Below are positions 59,128-64,000 of a stretch of DNA of 64,000 bases, one piece after another. This DNA comes from Arthrobacter psychrolactophilus. Lineage in GTDB: Bacteria > Actinomycetota > Actinomycetes > Actinomycetales > Micrococcaceae. The stretch is from positions 186,001 through 250,000 of the forward strand of contig NZ_QJVC01000001.1 in assembly GCF_003219795.1 (NCBI RefSeq). The letters are read 5' to 3'. The first letter of the stretch is position 1. The number at the start of each line of letters is the position of its first letter. The translations under genes and the position numbers were made by a program. The notes under the pieces are model-generated. The model made no database searches. It saw only the letters and a list, made by a program, of their open reading frames with translations, and was not told where the DNA came from.

Positions 59128-60263
59128 CGATCAAGCAGTATTCTTCCGGCGTCTTTGCCGTGGTGAGCATGGAACTGCGGCAGCGGCTGCGTTCGCGTGG
59201 TTGGTACATCATGCTCGGCATTTGGTTTGCCTTGATTTGGCTCGTGACGGCCCTGGCCTGGATGAGCTGGAAGGCGCAGCGCAACTACAGCGATGGTCTT
59301 GGCGGCGCCAACGCGCAGAGCCCGGGCCCGTTGATCTTCGAGGCAGCCTTGGCGTTTGTGCTGCTCTTTGGGCTCCTCGTGGCTCCGGCGTTCTCGGCCA
59401 ACGCCATCAGCGGCGACAGATCGGCCGGGACGCTGGCCATCATGCAGATCACGCTCTTGCGGCCAGGGCAGCTCCTATGGGGAAAGTTCCTCGCCTCGTG
59501 GATCGCTGCGGTGGCATTTTTGATTGTCAGCATCCCCTTCCTCGTCTTTGGTATCGCCCAAGGCGGTCTTGGGGCGGGGCATATTCTCATCGCCCTGCTC
59601 ATGCTCGCGATTGAACTGGGCGTGGTGTGTGCTATCGGCGTAGGAATTTCCGCGTTAGCCAACCGGCCGCTCTTTTCCATTGTGGTCACCTACCTGACCG
59701 TGGCGGCATTGACGTTTGGGACGCTCATTGCCTTTGGTCTGGGCATGATGCTCAACAACGGCACCATTCAAAGCAATCAGGTGTACTACAAGACCTTGGA
59801 AATGGGCCCCGGCATCGGCGAGAAGGTGGATCCGGAGATGTATCCGCCACCCCTGCCCGGTGACATTACGGATCAAAATGAGGAGTATCTCTGTTATGGG
59901 CCGCTCATTGAGCAGGGGGCTGCACGTTCCGAACGGGTGGCCTGGATGCTGGCCATGAATCCCTTTGTGGTGGTGGCCGATGCCATTCCGTACCCCGATC
60001 GGACTGATACGACTCAGTACTACTACTCCACGGGGTTCTTCGAGTCGATCAGCCACGGGGCACGTTATGCCCAGGCCGGCCCCGAGGTGACGTACCCCTG
60101 CGCCAACGGGAAGGTCAGCCCGGAGCAGCTCGAGAAGCAAACACCCTTGTGGCCGCTGGGTTTGGGTTTGCAATTGCTTGTCACGGCGGGCCTCCTTGCT
60201 GGTGGCTGGCGTGCCCTGCGCACTCCCGCCGGAAAGCTGCCGAAGGGAACCCGGGTGGCCTAA
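59124..60263 (+). CDS. ABC-2 type permease
   Basis: 379 aa with about six membrane helices. The first helix GWYIMLGIWFALIWLVTALA is followed by a pair around residues 70-100 and the ABC-2 motif region SANAISGDRSAGTLAIMQITLLRPGQLL split by the coupling helix. A long extracytoplasmic loop of about 130 residues (about 210-340) lies before the last helix and contains two Cys (EYLCYGPL, VTYPCANG) that could form a disulfide outside. Partner of the ATPase upstream (ATGA overlap). Substrate unknown. Confidence 0.9.
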   Translation: MTIKQYSSGVFAVVSMELRQRLRSRGWYIMLGIWFALIWLVTALAWMSWKAQRNYSDGLGGANAQSPGPLIFEAALAFVLLFGLLVAPAFSANAISGDRSAGTLAIMQITLLRPGQLLWGKFLASWIAAVAFLIVSIPFLVFGIAQGGLGAGHILIALLMLAIELGVVCAIGVGISALANRPLFSIVVTYLTVAALTFGTLIAFGLGMMLNNGTIQSNQVYYKTLEMGPGIGEKVDPEMYPPPLPGDITDQNEEYLCYGPLIEQGAARSERVAWMLAMNPFVVVADAIPYPDRTDTTQYYYSTGFFESISHGARYAQAGPEVTYPCANGKVSPEQLEKQTPLWPLGLGLQLLVTAGLLAGGWRALRTPAGKLPKGTRVA

Positions 60264-60295
60264 AACGGCGCGTTGGGAACTACTACGACATGAAG

Positions 60296-60361
60296 AATGC
60301 CACAGCCCCCCATTAATGCCACAGGCAGACCTGGTGCATTAATGGGGGGCTGTGGCATTTT
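60296..60361. terminator. 24-bp perfect hairpin between ABC-2 operon and ilvD
   Basis: Arms 60296-60319 and 60336-60359 are exact complements, 16-nt loop with an inner CAGG/CCTG pairing, ending TTTT (60358-60361). Outer bases AATGCCACAG...CTGTGGCATTTTCG resemble the 2593-2658 hairpin. Confidence 0.87.
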
Positions 60362-60398
60362 CGAACCAGCTCAGCGCCGGAACCGAAATGAGCGCCAG

Positions 60399-62294
60399 TT
60401 AGGCGACCGGGACCTGAGTACGCGGTGCCTTCATGAGCACCACGTCGGCCGGAACCTGACGGATGGCGCCCTTGTCGGCACTCGTGGCCATGGAAGCGTA
60501 CGCACGCAGCGCCAGCGAGACCTCGCGCTCGCGGCCAACCGGCTGGTAACCCGTGGTGGATTCCAGTACATCCCGGCGAGCATCGAGCTCGGCCTCGTCT
60601 ACCAGCAACTCGAGGGAGCGGTTGGGGATGTCGATACGGATCCTGTCCCCGTCCTGGACCAGGGCGATGGTTCCGCCGGCAGCAGCCTCGGGGGAGACGT
60701 GGCCAATGGAGAGGCCGGAGGTTCCGCCAGAGAAGCGACCATCCGTGATGAGTGCGCAGACCTTACCTAGGCCCAGACCCTTCAGGAACGAGGTGGGGTA
60801 GAGCATTTCCTGCATACCCGGGCCACCGCGGGGACCCTCGTAACGGATCACGACAACGTCGCCGGCCTTGACCACCTTGGACAGAATCTTTTCAACGGCC
60901 TCGTCCTGGGATTCGCAGACCACGGCCGGGCCCTCGAACGTCCAGATGGACTCGTCCACGCCGGCGGTCTTGACCACGGCGCCGTCGAGGGCGATGTTGC
61001 CGCGCAGTACCGCGAGGCCGCCGTCCTTGGAGAAGGCGTGCTCAACATCGCGCAAGCAACCCTCGGCAGCATCGGTGTCCAGGGAGGTCCACTCGGCCGA
61101 CTGCGAGAAGGCAGTGGAGGAGCGCTGGCCGCCGGGAGCTGCGGTCCACAGCGCCTGGGCTTCTTCGGTGGCCTTGCCGCCGCGAATGTCCCAGTCGTCC
61201 AGCCAATCGGTGAGGCCCTCGGAGTGGACTGACTTGACGTTGGTGTGCAGCAGGCCGCCGCGGTTGAGCTCACCCAGCAGTGCGGGGATGCCGCCGGCGC
61301 GGTGCACATCTTCCATGTAGAAGGTCTTGTTACCGGCAACGTTCGGGGCCACCTTGGCCAGGCACGGCACCTGGCGCGACTTGGCGTCAATGTCCTCGAG
61401 ATCGTACTTCAGGCCGGCTTCCTGCGCTGCGGCGAGCAGGTGCAGGATCGTGTTGGTGGAGCCGCCCATGGCGATATCCAGGGCCATGGCGTTGTCGAAG
61501 GCCTCGAAGGAGGCGATCGAGCGCGGGAGCACGGAGGCGTCGTCGTCCTCGTAGTAACGCTTGGCAAGCGCGACGGCGGTTGCACCGGCGCGCTCGTACA
61601 GGTCCTTACGTGCGGTGTGCGTGGCCAACAAGGAGCCGTTGCCCGGCAGTGACAGGCCGATGGCCTCGGTCAGGCAGTTCATTGAGTTGGCGGTGAACAT
61701 GCCGGAGCAGGAGCCGCAGGTGGGGCAGGCGTTGTCCTCGATGAGCTCGATGTCAGCATCCGAGACCGAGGCGTCAACGGCGTCGGAGATGGCGTTGACC
61801 AGGTCCAGGGAGCGGATGGAACCGTCGGTCATGGTGACACGGCCGGCTTCCATAGGGCCACCGGAGACAAACACGGTGGGGATGTTCAGGCGCAGGGCGG
61901 CCATGAGCATGCCGGGGGTGATCTTGTCGCAGTTGGAGATACACACGAGCACGTCGGCACAGTGGGCGTTGACCATGTACTCCACGGAGTCGGCGATCAA
62001 GTCGCGGGAGGGCAGGGAGTAGAGCATGCCGCCGTGGCCCATGGCGATGCCGTCATCCACAGCGATCGTGTTGAATTCGCGGGCGATAGCGCCAGCCTTG
62101 TGGATCGCGTCGGAGACGATGCGACCCACGGGGGCGAGGTGGGTGTGGCCGGGCACGAACTCGGTGAAGGAGTTGGCGACGGCGACGATCGGCTTGCCGA
62201 TGTCGGATTTGGCGACGCCGGAGGCCATCATGAGGGCGCGTGCGCCTGCCATGTTGCGGCCGTGGGTGACTGTGCGTGAACGTAATGGAGGCAT
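60399..62294 (-). CDS. ilvD: dihydroxy-acid dehydratase
   Basis: 631 aa, Fe-S dehydratase of valine and isoleucine synthesis. The N-terminus [19 protein letters not shown] is of the E. coli type. Cluster cysteines are seen in [17 protein letters not shown] and [19 protein letters not shown]; ending region [20 protein letters not shown]. Somewhat longer than E. coli IlvD (616 aa). No other ilv gene adjoins it. Ribosome site before ATG 62294 is weak. Divergent from the MmyB-type regulator with 78 bp between. Confidence 0.95.
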   Translation of the reverse strand: MPPLRSRTVTHGRNMAGARALMMASGVAKSDIGKPIVAVANSFTEFVPGHTHLAPVGRIVSDAIHKAGAIAREFNTIAVDDGIAMGHGGMLYSLPSRDLIADSVEYMVNAHCADVLVCISNCDKITPGMLMAALRLNIPTVFVSGGPMEAGRVTMTDGSIRSLDLVNAISDAVDASVSDADIELIEDNACPTCGSCSGMFTANSMNCLTEAIGLSLPGNGSLLATHTARKDLYERAGATAVALAKRYYEDDDASVLPRSIASFEAFDNAMALDIAMGGSTNTILHLLAAAQEAGLKYDLEDIDAKSRQVPCLAKVAPNVAGNKTFYMEDVHRAGGIPALLGELNRGGLLHTNVKSVHSEGLTDWLDDWDIRGGKATEEAQALWTAAPGGQRSSTAFSQSAEWTSLDTDAAEGCLRDVEHAFSKDGGLAVLRGNIALDGAVVKTAGVDESIWTFEGPAVVCESQDEAVEKILSKVVKAGDVVVIRYEGPRGGPGMQEMLYPTSFLKGLGLGKVCALITDGRFSGGTSGLSIGHVSPEAAAGGTIALVQDGDRIRIDIPNRSLELLVDEAELDARRDVLESTTGYQPVGREREVSLALRAYASMATSADKGAIRQVPADVVLMKAPRTQVPVA

Positions 62295-62372
62295 AAGGCT
62301 AGTTAACCAGCATTCGGTGCAGTTCTGGAAGACGGCGCTAATACTAGTAGTGGCAGTGCTAGGTTTAGTGCC

Positions 62373-63233
62373 ATGAATGAAGAACGACGGCGTGAGCTGG
62401 GTCAGTTTCTCCGGGACCGCCGCGGCGCTTTAGTCCGCGCCGAACTAGGTTTGCCGCCTATTGGTCGCAGCCGCACCGTGGGATTACGGCGGGAAGAGAT
62501 CGCGGCCTTCGCAGCCGTCAGCGTCACCTGGTACACCTGGCTGGAGCAGGGCCGAGACATCAACGCCTCTCGTCAGGTGCTCGAATCCGTGGGCCGGGTT
62601 CTGCGCCTGAGCGCCGCCGAGCAGGCCTATGTTCTGGCACTCGGGGGTCACGGGGCCACACCGGCGATGGGTGATGCCGCGATCGAAACGGTGCCGCCCC
62701 ATCTGCAGGCGTTGCTGGACGCGGTAGATTTCCCGGCCTTCGCGGTGGCCCCGGATTGGGGGATCACAGGGTGGAATAGTGCTTACGAGGGGCTGTACTC
62801 GCGCATTGCCACGGTGGCGCCCGAGCAGCGAAATCTGCTGTGGCTGGTCTTTACTGATCCGCAGCTGCGCCAGATGCTGCCCGATTGGGACATCACCTCA
62901 CGGAACTTTGTGGCGGAGTTCCGTGCCGAATCTGGCCCACGGCTTGGCTCGGCGGCGCACACCGCCTTGATCAACAAGTTGCAGGCCGAGAGCGTGGAGT
63001 TTGCCAGTATTTGGGCCGAACACGTGGTGTTGAACTTTTCCTCACGACGGCGCGTCTTCGTCCACCCAGAGGTCGGGGAGCTGACCTTTGAGCAGCAGCG
63101 CCTCGTCCCGTCCGACGCCCCGGATCTGCACTTTGTTATGTACGTTCCCACGACAGGGACCCCCACGAAGGAACGTCTGGCATTGCTCGGCGCATTTAGC
63201 GGCACTCTTCCCACGCCGCCCGCGACGCGATAG
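62373..63233 (+). CDS. XRE-type regulator with MmyB-like ligand-binding domain
   Basis: 286 aa. N-terminal helix-turn-helix ([60 protein letters not shown]) and a C-terminal PAS-like MmyB domain (about 110-270: [60 protein letters not shown]). This family, common in actinobacteria, includes MmyB-like activators that may bind fatty acids. A short symmetric pattern TGGCA-N13-TGCCA just before the ATG (62350-62374) may be an autoregulatory site. Target unknown; ilvD is divergent. Confidence 0.9.
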   Translation: MNEERRRELGQFLRDRRGALVRAELGLPPIGRSRTVGLRREEIAAFAAVSVTWYTWLEQGRDINASRQVLESVGRVLRLSAAEQAYVLALGGHGATPAMGDAAIETVPPHLQALLDAVDFPAFAVAPDWGITGWNSAYEGLYSRIATVAPEQRNLLWLVFTDPQLRQMLPDWDITSRNFVAEFRAESGPRLGSAAHTALINKLQAESVEFASIWAEHVVLNFSSRRRVFVHPEVGELTFEQQRLVPSDAPDLHFVMYVPTTGTPTKERLALLGAFSGTLPTPPATR

Positions 63234-63322
63234 CGTGTTGACGGTCACCACGCATTGCGTGTTCCTGATGCGTCTGGGCTAAAACCGTCAGCGATCTTGC
63301 TGACTTCTTGAATTGGGGAATC

Positions 63323-64000
63323 ATGAGTATCTTGTCTTTTGCACGTGCGCTGTCACGCACGTCAGTGGCGGGAGGTGCTGCGGGTTTGCTGGTGGTGGCC
63401 GCCCTTGTTTCCGGGCCTGTCCTGGTCGCCCCGTCTGCCCTGGCGGCCCCGGAGGACCAGCCGGTTGCCGTGGAATCGGCCACACTTGGTGAGGCGGCCA
63501 CGCATGGTGGCACCCCCGAAGCGATGCCTTCCGTTCCAGCGGAGCCTGAAGCTGTCCCGGAATCCGCTGACGAACCTTTGAGTACTCCCGCGGAAAATCC
63601 TGCCGCATCGCAGGCAGAGGCCGTTCCGCTCGAGGCCGCTGACGGGATCGTCGAAGCCCCCTCCGCAACATTGACTGTCAGCTCGGATGCCGGTCCTGAC
63701 TGGGTGGTGGGCCAAAAGGTCACCTACACGACCACCGTGACCAATACCGGAAACGTGGCCTTGAGCGGCGTGGCACTGTCGGAAACGCACGGGGTGGGCG
63801 CCACGTGCGACACAACCACCGTGGATGTTGGTGCCGCGGCCATCTGCATCTCCACGTATGTGGTGACGCAGTATGACTTCGATTATGGTGTGGTCTGGAA
63901 TAACGTCAGTGGTGCCGCGGTATCACCCGCAGGCTCAATTGTTGAGCTGCCGTTGGAGGGGGCGGCAAGCACAAGGCAATTCCACGCGGCCGCCACCCTT
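63323..64000 (+). CDS. secreted surface protein with DUF11-like repeat, 5' part
   Basis: Open from ATG 63323 to the window end (226 codons, no stop), so the gene is cut. GGGGAA precedes the ATG. Residues 1-42 form a signal peptide (AAGLLVVAALVSGPVLVAPS, ending ALAAPEDQ). Residues about 43-112 are Ala/Pro/Glu-rich (PAEPEAVPESADEPLSTPAE). From about 113 a beta-sandwich of the DUF11/DUF7507 kind begins: ATLTVSSDAGPDWVVGQKVT, YTTTVTNTGNVALSGVALSE, with two Cys (ATCDTTTVDVGAAAICISTY). Such repeats usually continue many times and end in a cell-wall anchor. Function unknown; adhesin-like. Confidence 0.82.
   Translation, partial: MSILSFARALSRTSVAGGAAGLLVVAALVSGPVLVAPSALAAPEDQPVAVESATLGEAATHGGTPEAMPSVPAEPEAVPESADEPLSTPAENPAASQAEAVPLEAADGIVEAPSATLTVSSDAGPDWVVGQKVTYTTTVTNTGNVALSGVALSETHGVGATCDTTTVDVGAAAICISTYVVTQYDFDYGVVWNNVSGAAVSPAGSIVELPLEGAASTRQFHAAATL

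Overview
The window is a stretch of chromosome from a GC-rich actinobacterium, most likely an Arthrobacter-like member of the Micrococcaceae. This rests on gene content and order (fba followed by a DUF3151 gene, then purA, then purSQL; an Asp23 envelope-stress operon with DUF2273, DUF6286 and AmaP-type members; an E. coli-type ilvD; a thymidine kinase gene with a TTG start), on many GTG starts and ATGA overlaps, and on long GC-rich hairpin terminators. No insertion sequence, prophage, CRISPR array, rRNA operon or origin was seen. It is mainly core metabolism with a few accessory islands.

Layout. 1-9.2 kb: histidine use (IclR regulator, hutH, hutG), with a heterodimeric ABC exporter between hutH and hutG, then an AzgA-type purine permease. 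9.4-13.4 kb: a CopC-domain membrane protein, then a three-gene minus-strand cluster (PLP-dependent amino-acid deaminase/aldolase-like enzyme, sugar-lactone/alditol-type FAD oxidase, short FAD protein). 13.7-17.2 kb: tandem universal stress protein, two copies of a 63-bp palindromic repeat, secreted NlpC/P60 peptidase, zincin-like metallopeptidase. 17.3-20.6 kb: tRNA-Glu, tRNA-Asp, tRNA-Phe, the Asp23 operon, and a small protein made of seven 11-residue repeats. 20.7-27.2 kb: an alpha-glucoside regulon (GH13 glucosidase divergent from a binding protein and two permeases, plus a LacI regulator) with a clear LacI-type operator in the divergent promoter and no ATPase gene of its own. 27.2-33.4 kb: hypothetical gene and exonuclease III, then a glycine betaine ABC transporter with a 546-bp leader, and nadE. 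33.5-46.9 kb: pyrE, tdk, SpoU methyltransferase, fba, a MarR-SDR pair, purA, a nitrilase-family hydrolase, a polysaccharide deacetylase and small conserved genes. 47-50.3 kb: purS-purQ-purL. 50.6-54.4 kb: a large secreted sialidase followed by an SGNH esterase-like protein. 54.4-56.5 kb: an OhrR-like regulator with a perfect 20-bp palindrome, a gene usually labelled DNA glycosylase, and two tandem paralogous small proteins. 56.6-64 kb: aspartokinase, an ABC-2 transporter pair, ilvD, a MmyB-type regulator, and the 5' part of a large secreted surface protein cut by the window end.

The observations I would follow first are: a dispersed 63-bp palindromic repeat (three equal-length copies, plus a fourth related hairpin); the OhrR-like regulator whose palindrome overlaps the predicted promoter of a pair of unexplained paralogous micro-proteins; the 11-mer-repeat hydrophilin next to the Asp23 operon; and the structured leader before the glycine betaine transporter. 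I see no convincing complete new defence or mobile system; most of the window is ordinary housekeeping sequence.
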